Shown here in pieces: positions 33,751 through 46,792 of a DNA stretch of 64,000 nt. Position numbers and translations under genes: made by a program. The stretch is from contig NC_080568.1 in the NCBI RefSeq assembly GCF_030253575.1, positions 3,333,501 through 3,397,500 of the forward strand. Reading direction: 5' to 3'. Below the pieces are notes generated by a model, which was not told the origin of the DNA, ran no database searches, and was given only the letters and a program-made list of their open reading frames with translations. Origin of the DNA: Rhododendron vialii (lineage: Eukaryota; Streptophyta; Magnoliopsida; Ericales; Ericaceae). Positions within the stretch are counted from its first letter, which is position 1. The number at the start of each line of letters is the position of its first letter.

Positions 33751-33978
33751 TTAATGGAATGAATCTACTTTACGTTGTCCGTCCTCAGGAGGTTTGAGCC
33801 TAAAAGATTTCACAGTGATCTAAGTTCCAACCTCCACTAACACCACAGCTTGATATATCTTAATCTTGTCTCCATCAGCAAGATCCTTGGCCTCGAAGGT
33901 TATGTAGAATCTGATGACATTGGCAACCTGAGACATCACCTTCAAAACCTTCACAAACTCCAGCTCTCTCTTTTCGTT
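33751..33978 (-). pseudogene. Cystatin-like exon 3, dead
   Basis: Only exon 3 exists. It has a nonsense codon where the others read GTKIT (GT-stop-IT, near 33821), and the splice acceptor GTAG|GAC is changed to GTAA|AAC near 33979. Exons 1 and 2 are absent. Confidence 0.8.
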
Positions 33979-35039
33979 TTACAAACGAGTTTTTAACATA
34001 CTTAGTTTTTGGGTCATTTCGCATTTGGTTTTTCTCCAGTGATTTTGTCCAACAGAGTCTCAAATTGGTCGGAGAGGATATTACTACAAGAAAATCACTT
34101 GAGCAATGCAATTGGTCAAGAAAACAGGAAAGAGAATGTAGAGAACACCACAGCAAAAGCACACCCAAAAGAAAGAAAACACATTATTTATGTAATCCGG
34201 CACAAATATGCCTTCCTCCCCAAAGAAGAGAGTAGTTCACCATGGTATGGGTGAGTTACAAAATTGTGAGAAAAAATACCCAATGCCAAGCCCTCACTCG
34301 TGCGTCTTTTTTCACTCCCTTCGCACGCCTCTTCCTTCCAAACGTGCTTCACTCACAAAGCACTATTTTTATCTCCTTTAATTCTGCACCAACTTGGTCT
34401 AATCAGATGGTATGTGCACAAAGAGACAATACAACAAGGTAACATGTTCTTTTCAACCATTTCTTTAGTGATCAAGGAATAATTTGCGTACCCGGAGAAA
34501 AGGGTGAATGACTGAAAACAAAACCCAGATAGACCACCTATAATCATATAAGTGCACCTATCACACTGGACCATCAAGTCGTCTGAATTTGCCTTTTACT
34601 TCTGCAATACACAACAATCAAGTCAGGCATGAACTCACTCGTGGCTGCTTTACACTTTAATATACAACAGTAATATGCAAAAACAGAGTTTATTCACAAT
34701 ACCACCAATACTTAGCGCACTATAGCATCAATGATCCCTACCAGTAGGATCTGTGATATCTCATGTCTTACTATTTTCTTCTAAAATAAAAATCCCTTCC
34801 CCTTCCGCTATCTACTTTTCCTATCCTCCTACCCAAAGAAGACCAACTGTAGAGTGTCAGGCATATACAAACGGCAGTACCATTTTACATTTCAAATACC
34901 TCTTCTGTCACCAGTACACCACCCATGATTTTCATGTTTGCCTTTACATTTAAGGAAGAACAATACCAATTTCAATGGCCAAAAAGATCATTCTTGTTGG
35001 AAAATATTAAGTACACCTCAGTTCTCTCTTCATATAATA

Positions 35040-35279
35040 GTCCCTCTATCCCATTTTAGATGCTCCATACGTAAAGTCGTGTCATATTGACTTTCAAAAA
35101 AATCATATTTTTCATAATCTTTTTTGGAACTTTTTTGCATCGTTTGAAAGTACTCACTGAAATCTTTTGAACGGTGCAAAACAAAATTAAAAATTAATTT
35201 CGAAAGTACTTTATTTTTTGAGGTCAAAGTTACACGATCTCCTGTAGGAAGCATTTAAATTAAATTGGAACGGAGGGAA
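35040..35279. mobile_element. Stowaway-like MITE, 240 bp
   Basis: The ends are GTCCCTCTATCCCATTTTAG and, inverted, TTCCCTCCGTTCCAATTTAA, flanked by TA on both sides. The paralogous L1 site (about 12858-12870) lacks it. Confidence 0.75.
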
Positions 35280-35399
35280 TAGTAGTGAATTATAAACTAG
35301 TAGTATAAGACAAATGCATATACAGGAACAGGAGGCGGCAATATATAACAAACAAATCCACAAATCATGTCGCTAAAAGCACCTCCAACCCATCGTCAA

Positions 35400-36830
35400 C
35401 TTTAAATACTTTAATTTATTTTTAATGAAAATAAGGAAGTACCTCCAATTTGGAAACAATGATATTATTAGAAATTTGATATTTCAATCCTATGAAAATG
35501 TCGACCCCCAGCTTTTAGTATAAAACACAAAATTGCACGTTTTTCTCTATAAGTAATGACTCAAAACATGACTTTGCTTTTCGAATAAAACCTTGTAATT
35601 TTGAAATTACTTTTAGAAATATCCAATGATCAATTATCATCATTTTTTATCTTGAAAATTAATATTTTTTTGAAAAGTCATTTTTTCATACTTAGATAGA
35701 TTTTAAGGGGCCGACAGAGTCTTCCTTGGTTCCTCGGGTATTTGGACGCACTCGGGCCATCCATGGTGTCAAAACATGTCTTATTCACACGATTTACCTG
35801 AAAACACTAAAAACAACCTTACGTGCAATATCAAAGAAAACACTAACTTTATAAACATAAATACGATAAAACTAATAATTTAAGCACCAAGAATATGCAT
35901 TATTGGGTGCTTATCAGAGAGGATTCGGTTTCTTGTGTCGCAATTGAGAATAGGTATTGCCGATCTGTGTTTTGAAAGAGGGCAATAGGGTAATTCCACA
36001 TACTAACTCACCTAGGCAATTGCTGACTAGGGAGAGACATAATGGACCCTTTAAACACACACACATGCAATACCCAAACTCCCGAACAAAAGAGCAACTT
36101 TCAGTTCTAGGTGGTTTTTTTTGGCAAAGTACATTTTACCTCCATATATGATTTAGGCATTTGATGCATTATCTTCTTGACATTTTGAAATTATCAATTC
36201 ACCTCCTCGTAGTTTTGGACTAAAGTGCAACGCTAATACCATTAACGGCAGATATTAAAATGCCTATCATACCCCTCTCCCGTTTCTTTCAATGTAGCCA
36301 ACTTGATAATAATTGATTTTTGCTTTTCTTTTTGCCATTTTCATGTTTTACAACATGAAACTTTAATTAGACAATCTGGTCCTTTTTTTTTTGATAGATT
36401 AAGTTAGAAAATTATTCATCAAACTAAAATGCAAACTAACCTCAATTTCTTCGATCTCATGTATTAACTACAGACCAAAACATAAAATTTCCAATTAATA
36501 TTACACGCTTTTTTTTACCCCTCAATCAACCATAGAAAACCCATAACTCTATTTGGACCAAATCAGAGAAAATCCTAAAAAAATTCAGAAAATTGAGAGC
36601 TTTAACACCGAATGTGACGACAAATTAAGGTCGTACATATCAAATTCTTAACTTCGTCGGTTCTTTGACCCGGCCACCGTCGATGAATCAATGAGGTTGT
36701 CACCGATCGCAGATTGAAGAGAGACATAGTTTTGGTTCTGGGTTTGAATTTGGAGAGAGAGAGGAGGGAGATTGGGGCTTTGGGTTGGGTAATGGTCATG
36801 TATGCGTATATATCTAACTGTATGCATAAC
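35400..36830. other. No gene seen; unique spacer
   Basis: AT-rich sequence between the partial L copy and copy 2 of the large duplication. A segment from about 36120 to 36800 has the GGCAAAGTACATTTTACC-type start common to some plant transposons, but no paired end was found. Confidence 0.5.
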
Positions 36831-37293
36831 TATGAGACCTGCTTTGTTCTTTCTACTACAAAGACTATATTGCAGTTTTACAAATAAAAAAATCCATTAT
36901 TCTGGGTTGAGCTCTGTTTGAACTCTGTTCTGTGCCAGAGAGAGAGAGAGAGCGCACCGAATCTCATCCAAATCAAATATCACAAATCCATGGAGAACGA
37001 AAATTCACAGAAAAATTGTGTTCGCTTTGTTTGACTAGGCACAAGTACGGCTACAATTTGTGTTAATTAGAGGTTTGAAAGTGGCAGAGGCTAAGATTAG
37101 AGTTGATGGGGGGGTTGATTGATATTGTTTAGGGAATTGTTTGTCTTCTCTCGTTAATGTTCAACTTTATTTAATATTTTTTCCATTCCAACTCTCAAAA
37201 TTGGTGTGTAGCACACCTTCCGTCAATTTAGAAGGAAAACATAACAGTAGCACATTACTCCGAAACAAAGAGGAGATAAATTGGTCATTTCGA

Positions 37294-38143
37294 GGAGCCA
37301 TATTATGAGGGTTTGGCTTTCTTTTCTCTCTCTCTAGGAGCTCTCTCCTTTCTCTCTCTACTTTACCGGTTAGGATTTTTCTGGGGGTGGGGCTACCGCC
37401 ACTTGCCCCACCTCCTCCCCTCCTCTTTGCCGGCCACCCCTCCTCACCTCGCCGCCCGTCGAATTCTTTTCCTAACCAGATCCAATTTCTTCTTGCCTCT
37501 ACCATCTCCTCCTCCTCCACCGCCAGTTCCTCTCCGCCTTCTCTCCGCCGCCACCGCCTTCTCCTCACCACCTCTCTGCCTCTGCCTCCTCTGCCGCCTC
37601 CCTTTGGTTTGGTGTTTTTGGGATAGCTTTGACGGAGAGATGAAGTAGGGTGACTCGGTTCCCTCCGGCAATAAGTCTCTAGCTTACGGGGTGGCGTTTC
37701 GCTGGCGATAGCTCCATGGCCGGAGGTTTCAGTACCGGCTGTCTTTGGCTTGGTTTCTCCTAGCCGGTCTCCCCGGTCCGGTGACTGTACCGGTCTGGTT
37801 TTCCAGATTCGGTGGGCGTGGTAGGTGGGCGAATAAGTTTTTCAGTCTGCTTAGTTTTTTGTTCTGGTTTGGTGTTGATTTCATCCGTGCTTTTGGCTAT
37901 GATTTGAGCTGGGTGTCCCTTTGAGCTCTACTACTAAAATCGGAGACGGGTTCATTGCCCTGCATTTATGTATGGTCTGCCTTCGGCAATATGTGCTTAG
38001 AAGACTCCTAGTGGATGTGCTTCGTGTCTAGGTTTTAGTAGTTTTGGTTCATTCCTGTATTCTTTGATGAAATCGTTGTAACCTTCGGGCTTTTACTTTC
38101 GGGTATCGTGAAATGAATTGATTGACTTATAAATAATAATAAA
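37294..38143 (+). mobile_element. 850-bp retroposon with 16-bp target duplication
   Basis: AAATTGGTCATTTCGA occurs on both sides (37278-37293 and 38144-38159), and copy 1 has the single target at about 663-678. The right end is an AATAATAATAAAAA tail and the left end is CT- and then GC-rich. A long target duplication plus an A-rich tail indicates target-primed reverse transcription, i.e. a LINE-derived non-autonomous element or unusual SINE. No reverse transcriptase is present. Confidence 0.8.
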
Positions 38144-38159
38144 AAATTGGTCATTTCGA

Positions 38160-39032
38160 AATGTCTGGGAGGTGACTTGTCAAATGCCTAAATTATAGGG
38201 AGATAATCTATACTTTGCCTTTTTTTATTTTATGTTCTATGAACTCTTTTATAAAGTGCTTGGAATGGGCCTGTAGATGTATTTTTTATAGTCCGAGTAT
38301 TTATTTCGAAAATTCTGTTATTAGAAATTCCTTACCAGGTGTAGGTAATAATTTATTCTCATAATTGAAACTTACAAGCACACAAGGTGTTTGGTTGAAT
38401 GTCTCAAATCTCAATGAATGGGTTTGTTTAGAATTTGCGTGTGCGCGCGCATGTGCGAGAGAGAGTTCAAAATTGCGCATTTTGCTGCCTTTTCTTTTTT
38501 TGGATTTTGGGTGTTGAAGTGCTTATTGATTGGTTTATGTAGAATTCAAGAGAGAGAGAGTTGAAATTATTTGCTGCTTCTTTTGCTGTTTTTAATTTTT
38601 TTGCCCTTTTTTTTCTGTGATTTAAGTCCTGACTCTGATTGATTTTTCGGAGGAATGGGTTGGAGGGAGAGAGAGAGAGAGAGACTAAAGCATAGATGAG
38701 CATGGTGGTGTACAAAGTTTGCGGTTTGAAACTTATTTCGGTTTGTTTCCTTTCTGTTGTTTTTTTTTTTTTTTAGTTAATTTTATTTTTCGCCAGTTTA
38801 AGATTCTCTGGTTGAATTGCTTCAAGGCCTTGCAGGTATGTATAGCTGTGACTTTCAAAGGTCTAAAGGCCATTTTATCGTATTGATTTCACACCTTTGT
38901 TTATGAAGAATTTTGGTTGATACTTCTATATTCCCTTTCGTTGGATCACCTGATATGGTTCATTTATTCTTTTCTCATGCAGCTTGGAGACGACACTGAG
39001 GAACTTTTCTTGCTTAACCACCTGAGAGAGTA
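38160..39032. other. No gene seen; mostly L2-only sequence
   Basis: After a short stretch matching L1 860-1060, this holds purine-rich sequence with short GA runs (38450-38690) and a T-run. One stretch near 38983-39028 (CAG|CTTGGAGACGACACTGAGG) could be an exon, but it was not recognised. Confidence 0.45.
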
Positions 39033-39290
39033 TTCCCTCCGTCTCTTTTTAAGTGTCTTATTTCGTAACTCCAACTTATTAATGAGACATCATCATTACA
39101 CATTTAACATTAACTTTTATCTTCATATTTCCTGCTTACCCTCTATAGAAATATCATCACTACACTTTTACTGACTAACTTTTCAAAATGAAAATGTACC
39201 AACTTTTACCCACTAACTTTACAAAATTGACATTTATTAAAAGACAGCCCAAAATAAAATATTGAATTTTAAAAAAAGGGACGGAGGAAG
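39033..39290. mobile_element. Stowaway-like MITE, 258 bp
   Basis: The ends are TTCCCTCCGTCTCTTTTTAA and, inverted, CTTCCTCCGTCCCTTTTTTT, flanked by TA (39031-39032 and 39291-39292). Confidence 0.75.
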
Positions 39291-39364
39291 TATTATATAT
39301 CGTGGCCGTGGCGTACAATAACAAAAAGTAGTATTATATAGACATCATTGAAACAAAGCCTTCT

Positions 39365-39496
39365 AATGCAATAAGTATTATTGAGACTGATTGTGAGGTG
39401 GACTTTGCACCTCCCCTTGATTACAAAGAACCTGAAAAATCTGTTGCAACTGTTCCTTCAAGCAAAGCACTGGCGGCAAGTGTGAATTTGATTTAA
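39365..39496 (+). pseudogene. UFD1-like exon relic (uninterrupted copy)
   Basis: The frame NAISIIETDCEVDFAPPL then DYKEPEKSVA matches plant UFD1 more closely than the L1 copy, then drifts into a TAA stop at 39494-39496. No other UFD1 exon is near. This is the empty-site counterpart for the Harbinger-like element at 1502-2236. Confidence 0.7.
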
Positions 39497-41791
39497 CTAT
39501 GTACATTTGAAACAATTTTGTGACGATTATCGTTTTCTCATATATGCATAATTTTGGTCTTCCCTGCTCCAATCATGTTCTAAGTCTTCCCTGCTCCAAT
39601 TTGTGCATGTAGAGCTGCATTAGTAGTTGTTAGGTTCACATTTATTTCAATCAAGCCTGCTATTTTCACAACTAGGGCCTCATTTTCTTTTTCCCCAATT
39701 TGTTTTCCTCTTTTTAACCTTTCAATCATCATCTTCAACTCTTCAACTTATCTCTCAAAGTGCTTTTTGGGTTGCTTGATCTTAACATATTCCAATCCTC
39801 CAGGGTAGGTTTCTAGATCTATCTACACAAAGAAATTGCATCCATTATTTTTTTGAAAATGAACATAAGAACATCACATTTTTTGAAATGTACAATTGGA
39901 AGATCATTTGGTCTTTTCTGGAAAAAAATTACCTTGTAGACTTGCAGTTGATACAAGCAAGAAACCTTTTTCCCGGATTTTTCACTACTCTCCTTTCACA
40001 TCCACATTTTTCATCTGCATTGTACTGTGAATTGTTGGTTGTGTATGAAATGAGAAGATTTTGAAAATCTAGGTTTGATTGGAATCCAAATTTGGATTTA
40101 GAGATGTATGGGGTGTTTCTGGTTATGAGAGAGAGAGAGAGAGAGAGATCTGGGTTTTCAAATTTCTGGGTTTGGTTTTTCTGGTTATGAAAGCATGGGG
40201 TGGAGGGTTGAGAGAGAAGAACAAGATTTGGGTTGGCAATGCGGGTTGCAGAAAAAAATCAGGGTTGAAGAAGAAAATCTGGGTTAATCTTGGTTAGATT
40301 GGGGTGGGGGAGTGGGGGAGTTGGGTAGGAGAGAGAGGGGAGAAGAAGTGAAGTGAAGAAAAAGGGGGGGTCTTGGTGGATAAAGGGTGTCACATCCCGT
40401 ACTGCAAACACACCCATTATGGGCCCGCCCGAGTCAGCACTACCACTTGGCATTCCACTCAAAAAGCCAACTAACCATACAACAAACAATAAAGAATACA
40501 GAATACCCCAGTGGAAGACTTAAACATAATATAAATAGTGTTTGACGATAAATAACTACCTTAAAACAAAACATGGCTGAATCATCAAACATAAGTTACT
40601 ACTAATAGACGAAGTTTCCAACATAAATACAAACTTGAGATCATAAGCACTTGACAACATTAGTTCAAGATGAGTTTAAACCCCTTACCAAACGACTCAA
40701 CCAAAACACTCGAGCGCCAAGTGTCCCCCAAAAGCACGACTGGTAGTGGATCAACTCTATGACCACCTGCGATTTAGCAATTCAACAAGGAAAATCAGGA
40801 GTGTGTGACACATGATACATTCAATAAAACATCACATGAATGTAAATCACACAAACATATCAGAATACCCAATTGAACCACCATGTATATAAACACATCA
40901 CATGCAGTGGCAGATGTGCCACGTCCCATGCACCCAAGATATTGTGTCCCGCACACACAAATTCCCATTTACCGTTAATTAGAAGGCACAACCCAAGACA
41001 AGGTGTGACTCACTCCACAATCCTTTTATAGGTACAATCAACACTCAACAAGCATGCATGCATATCATTAACTAAATCTCAAATAGCATTGATATACAAT
41101 CACCACCAGAGCAATATCTAATCGAACATAGCCATGCCAAACAGACTCACCTTTGTATAAACCGAGATATGCCAAACTAAAGTTTCGGCACCTCTCGAGC
41201 GACCGTGACCGACTTGTTACCTAGCCACAAACCAACCTATATTGGTTAATGAATTCAAAGAATGCTCGGTACAAAGTTATAAAGCTAATAAGAAATTAAA
41301 TGAATACAAATAAGCCCATCACGAAGACCTAGAAGTTTACCAAATCAAGCATGAACTTCAAGCACAACTCTAAAAAACGAAATGAAATCTTACAACCAAC
41401 CTGTTGTAAAACAGCTATAAAATCTTAAAAGTTCAGAATTAGATTACGAGGCCACCATCGTTAGAAAGTAGACTTTCAGTACATCAATTTCAAGATATTA
41501 TTTGCCCCAAACGGAGTCCGGATGACAAAGTTGTGACTGTCCAAAATTACACAAACAGTTGCCTGCCTGAGCAGGTACCGGTACAAACCAAAATATCGGT
41601 ACCGGTACCAACACCAAAGTTTTCATTCTGATCAACTGGTACCGGTACCAACCAAAACCCTGGTACCGGCACCACCTGAGTTTTCTAGCAAAAATCAGTT
41701 TGTTCCTCCTTCGATTTCCAACTTCTCCCACAACTCAAAACACAAAAAAATGCACCAAAACTTCACAAAACATGGCCAAACGTGTAGAAAT
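39497..41791. other. No gene seen; duplicated non-coding block
   Basis: Matches L1 4323-7262 minus the 716-bp element. It contains a short GA run near 40129-40147 and tandem GGTACCGGTACCAAC-like units near 41573-41673. Confidence 0.6.
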
Positions 41792-41981
41792 TAGGGGTGT
41801 TCAAGAAAACTGCCCGAACCGTAAAACCGGTCCAATCCATACCGAACCGTCCTATTTGGTTTGGTTCTGTGGTTTTGCGGTCAGATTATGGTTTAAAAAA
41901 AAATAAGAACCGTTAATTTTGGTTCGATTACTGGTTCTCAATTAAAGAACCGTGGTTAGAACGGGACCGGACCGTTTAAAA

Positions 41982-42021
<40 letters not shown>

Positions 42022-42403
42022 TATAAAAATAAATATATGTGTGTAATTTGGTAGGTTAATCTCTTTCTTGCTAAACTTACTTTATTTAGAGATGCAATCT
42101 CATTTGTTAGGAAAGTTTTTATTTTCTTCCTTCTTTTTCTATTCTAATAGATTACCTTCCTATTCTTTCAATTCTCACGTCTCTCATTCTCACACACCGG
42201 TGATAAGTTTGGATGCTAATTGGATAGAATCGGAACTGGAACTGAACCAAAACCGAACCGGTTTTGCGGTTTGGTTCTGGTTAGATTCCACTCATATATT
42301 GGTTACGTTCTGGTTCTGGTTCTCAATTTCCTAGAACCGTTTGAAATGGTCCGATTACTAGTTTTCTAGAGAACCGGACCAATCCGGACCATATACACCC
42401 CTA
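41792..42403. mobile_element. hAT-type MITE with empty site in L1
   Basis: Starts TAGGGGTGT and ends ACACCCCTA. GTAGAAAT flanks both sides (41784-41791 and 42404-42411), and L1 has one GTAGAAAT at 7263-7270. Same family as 2734-3272. An AT microsatellite (about 41987-42016) lies inside. Confidence 0.92.
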
Positions 42404-42411
42404 GTAGAAAT

Positions 42412-43679
42412 CAAGGGCTAGTCATTCAAGCTTCAATTTCATACTTAAAGAACAAGTTCTAAGCATCAAATTTTTTAGATTCAAGGCCCAACCCTCAAGC
42501 ACACTAAGTTCTTAAACGAAAACCCAAATCAACATGCAACAGCTATTGAAGACATGAAATAAGAGATCAAAACATGTTTTCAAGTACAAAGAAGCATAAA
42601 TTTCCCAAGTTCAAACCTCAATTCAAGTAGAGGAAGGTCACCACCTAGCTCTCTCTACTTCCCCTCTTCTTTCCCTCCTCCTTTTTCTCCTGACGTCTCT
42701 CTCTCTCTCCATAGGAAACAAGATAGAATAGGGGAAAGAAATATCCCCCAAAATATCTCCCAATATATTTCGATAAAGGCTAAAGAAAAATTATCGTATG
42801 CAAGTGGATACATAGCTAACTTATACTCCACTCACAAACCACATAAAAAGCCCTCGCAAATTCTAATGTATACAAAACGACCCCCAACATCACACAACTA
42901 AATTAAAATGTGAATTAAATACCAAATATCAGGGACGGGTATTACATAGGGTTTGGGTAAAGGTTTTATAAGGAAAAGGGTTTTATAATTTCTGCCATTG
43001 GGAAGGGCATTTTTTAGGGTTAGATTTCATTGATCCGTCAAAAATGTTGACAGATCTTAACGAATTTGGCCAGATTTGGACGGAAGGGGTGATGTTGCTC
43101 GGTTTTGATAGTTGAGGGGGTCATATTGTTGCGTTTTTAGATGAGGGGGTCATGTTGAGAAAAGGTGATAGTTGTGGGGGTATTTTTGAAACTAAGCCAT
43201 TTTATGTTTGTTACATGTCTCTACCATCCTTTACAGCAAGACCTAGAAGGTCGGAGGACTACTAGATCAAAGGTTTGACTATATATTCTAGAATTGCCAA
43301 AGGCTTCTTCCTACCTCAAGAGTCGAAGTTTCTTTTGTTCCCAACACAATCTTACTATATATTGTACTACTTTCGTTTTCTATTTCATTTTGTGCATATA
43401 TAATGCTAAAACTATTAATTAGAATCCGAAAAACAGGACTACTGTTGAATAATGAAAAAGAGCTTAGTTTCTGGGACCATTTTTAAATGATCCATATAGA
43501 GGCTTCTTTAGTTTGTGCAGATTACAAGGTAGTTTTTGGGCAAACTAAACAAACTACAAATTCAACATTCATGAATAGTTGGCATGTGTAACACATACAT
43601 TATACAGTATACTCCAAATCCAGCATTCACGAATATTTGGCATGTGTAACATATTTATTATACCAACTCCCCCTTTTCG
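42412..43679. other. No gene seen; duplicated non-coding block
   Basis: Matches L1 7271-8490. The CT microsatellite of L1 is represented by an interrupted pyrimidine tract. The 57-bp tandem pair is at 43554-43660. Confidence 0.6.
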
Positions 43680-44015
43680 CTCTTCATAATTCATCAATAC
43701 TTCCCTAGCACAAAAAACAGAGTCATTTTCTTAGGACGGATGTTACACAAAGCATCTCGCAGCCTAATATCTGCAAGCCAAACATGCTCCCAAAACTTCA
43801 CCCTCCTTCATTCTTATATGTCTGGAAAACTCACCCCTCCACTCCTAATACCCTTTCAAAGACCCCTCTCATGCGGCAAGTGCATGTTTTTGAATGTTGG
43901 ACGACCCACCCCGACATTTACCCCTAGTGCGAACCACTTTCCTCCACTTTCAAAGTATTTTTTTTGGAAGTCAATCAACAAACTAAAGACTTGCAAAAAA
44001 TGGAAGTGGGACTAG
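43680..44015 (-). pseudogene. LINE reverse transcriptase fragment (L2 copy)
   Basis: Nearly identical to 8490-8832, with the same KFWEHVWLADIRLRDALC reading on the minus strand. The near identity reflects the segmental duplication, not a new insertion. Confidence 0.65.
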
Positions 44016-45863
44016 AGTCCACAAAGTGCATAAAACGACAAAGTATCAAAGCACTACCCAGTTCTTAATGTGGATCGACCAATTGTTGGTCATTCCATAA
44101 GCTCTACCGGGCTGAATCTTCAAAGAGAATAAAGAATAAAAGAATGATATAAAACTGTAATTGAATTTCAATTTTCTGCAGGAAGAAATTAAAGCAGTTT
44201 TGAGTAGGCAAAACTATGGGAATCACAGTCAGTTAAACTCCACAAAATTTGTTGTCGATTAATTATAAGCGAAGTATTGGGTGACAACCACAGTGGCAAA
44301 ATGATAAATTGGCTTAGATTCTGAAGGATCCTAAAAGTCATAAGCGAAGTCTTGCCATAAATCATAAGGAACCACTTCCTATAGTACTGAACATCCCAAG
44401 ATAATCCATACTACAATAAAGGTACAACCCATCTCTTTCTTTCTTTATTTATATTTAGGGCAGGGCCCGAAATTTCAGCCAGACCATACCTCAAGGAAAA
44501 GCGCACACACAAAAAAAGAAGAAACCGGATTTCCTATTTAGAGATTTGTGACAAATGTGTGGCAAGATTCAAGTAGCTACCAAATGAGTGAAAATAGTAT
44601 TTGCGCACGCACACAAACACAGTAAAATCACTTTCCAGAGCATGGGGATGCTAAGTAGTGCCTTATGACTAATCAGAAGAGGCCATGGTGCCATTTCTTC
44701 CAATTACATGAAAACATCCACATTAACTGACGTAAACATAAGATACACGTGCATATATAATTTTAAGGATATCTACCCAATAAACATTATCCCAGATTCC
44801 CAATCTTTCAATCTCTGGAGACAAGATTAATCCTCAGCTCTAAGAGCAGTTACTTGAGTGCCATCAATTTAATAATTTCTTAACTAATTAACTGGGCCCT
44901 CCTTTGTTTGATGACACTCTACCAGAAAAAAGTAAAACAATGGCAATAAATTATATAGCTCCTCAAAGAAAAATATGACTAGCCCTTCGGTGATCAGTGA
45001 TCACGAAGCATGGCATTCCAAAACTACCATCTGCCTTACACAACGAGAGAGATAGACAGAGAGAGCCACGACCAAGTTCATAAGAAGACAATGGGAAAAC
45101 AATAAACTGAAAATGTACTCAACATGAAAAACCATCCCAACTTGAGGCCTATAACATCTGAAGCTGTTTTCATTTGCTTCTACTGGAGGGGTACAAAAAG
45201 GGACTCTTGGGTAACAACCACATCGGCAAAATGATAAATTGGCTTCCTAAAAGTCAAAAGCAAAGTCTTGCCATAAATCTAAGGAACCACTTCCTATAGT
45301 ACTGAACATCCCAAGATAATCAATACTGCCATAAAGGTCCAACCCATCTCTTTCTTTCTTTATTTATTAAGGGCTGGGCCCGAAATTTCATCCAGACCAT
45401 GTCCTCAAGGAAAAGCACACAAACCATACCAAACGAGCCTTTTGTCCCAATCAATTTCATCAAGGAAAAGCACACGCACACACAAAATAAATAAGAAACC
45501 GGATTTCCTATATAGAGATTTGTGACAAATGCGTGACAAGATTAAAGTAGCTACCAAGTGGCTGAGCTAAAAAAATGCGTCGAGCACTGGCAATACAATG
45601 TGTTTGATGCATTTCTACAGAAGTTTATTAGTACCGCCAAAAGTCCAAAACTAGTGTTTGAGTTTGGACGGCCTTTCAATTCATTGTCAATCGGTTCTCT
45701 AAGTTGGATTTTTTTAACATAGCTAGGCTTTCTGAGGCTTTTGGGGTCTTGGAGTAGACTCTCTAATTCCTATTTCCTATGGATACACTCTTTTGTTCTA
45801 CTATAACCGTTCTTTAAGGTGCAATGATTCTAACGAAATAAGGCCGTTGTTTACTTCTCTTAG
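44016..45863. other. No gene seen; decayed repeat sequence
   Basis: Collinear with L1 8833-10676, with a shorter, interrupted GA tract at about 45045-45066. Confidence 0.55.
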
Positions 45864-46163
45864 AGCTTGCTTGTTGGGAGGATAAGGGAGGAGGGGATAA
45901 GGGAGTGAGGGAAAGAAGGAAGAAAGGATTGGCTTATCCGGATGGGGAAAATGACCAAATTACCCCACAAATCATTTTGTATTCTCAATGAAATGATTAA
46001 ATGAGGGCAACCAAGTAATTTATCACATTAACCACTCTTATCCACCCATATCAACTACTACCGAAACTAAGTATTAGGTAATCTCCCTCCTTAAATAATC
46101 CCCACTCATAACATATCCACCACTTATCCACCCAGAACCTTATCCGTCTGACAAACGGGCCGC
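45864..46163. mobile_element. MITE, L2 counterpart of 10677-10972
   Basis: Same inverted ends and TAG flanks as the L1 element. Present at the same position, so it was inherited through the duplication. Confidence 0.7.
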
Positions 46164-46504
46164 TAGTTTCTTATGCGTGAATCAGGGGTCTAAAGCGCAC
46201 CTCCAAAACTAACCAGAAGCTTCCTAGTCATGTGGGTTGAGTTTCCATACAAGTATGGACTATGGACGACTTCTCATTGCCAATGAGTAAGCCAATTGGT
46301 TTCTAATAGAATAATGTAGCATTTGAAAAACGTATGTCATCATAAACAAAAGAATTAACTGATGCGCATCATCAAAATGACCGTATACGAGGAAATTATC
46401 AAGTTACAATATCACTAACTGTTTGATAACCCGAAACACTAATAAATCAGTTCAATTTTGAAAATTGTGCTGCCATGTAATGATACAGGTGTACTAACTG
46501 TGGC

Positions 46505-46560
46505 AGAGGTGTGTTTCCCAGAACCATTCTTTCCCATGATTGCCTGCACCTTCTTGAATG
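46505..46560 (-). pseudogene. ABC ATPase Walker A relic (SufC-like), L2
   Basis: The minus-strand frame reads KKVQAIMGKNGSGKHT, the most extended of the five. The residue after the P-loop Lys is His instead of Ser. Confidence 0.4.
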
Positions 46561-46792
46561 GAAAGAGAGAATAAGTAGCAGTAGAAATAAAACTCAAAAT
46601 CAGACCTCTGTAATGCTTCACCTCAATTTGCAATCATAAACATCTAAAAGAAGCCAATATTATAGTAATGAAACACGAGATCCAACAACCACCTGCACAT
46701 TTCTAGTCCCTTGGAGAATACCCTTTGTCATCACATATTTATTGATATCTCAGCAAAGCTACAGGACTGTCAGGAAGACAAAGTGAAAAGAA

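Larger units (their letters stand above)
31280..35400. repeat. Partial, rearranged third copy of the L unit
   Basis: Collinear with about 8370-13000 of L1, with internal deletions (31540 joins parts 1 kb apart in L1) and two insertions of its own (32704-33142 and 35040-35279). It ends before exons 2 and 1 of the cystatin-like gene, so only exon 3 is present. Confidence 0.75.

Noticed and set aside
37313-37671. Open frames in both directions rich in Pro, Ser and Arg
   Set aside because: They lie inside the 850-bp retroposon, come from CT/CCG-rich low-complexity sequence, and match no family.
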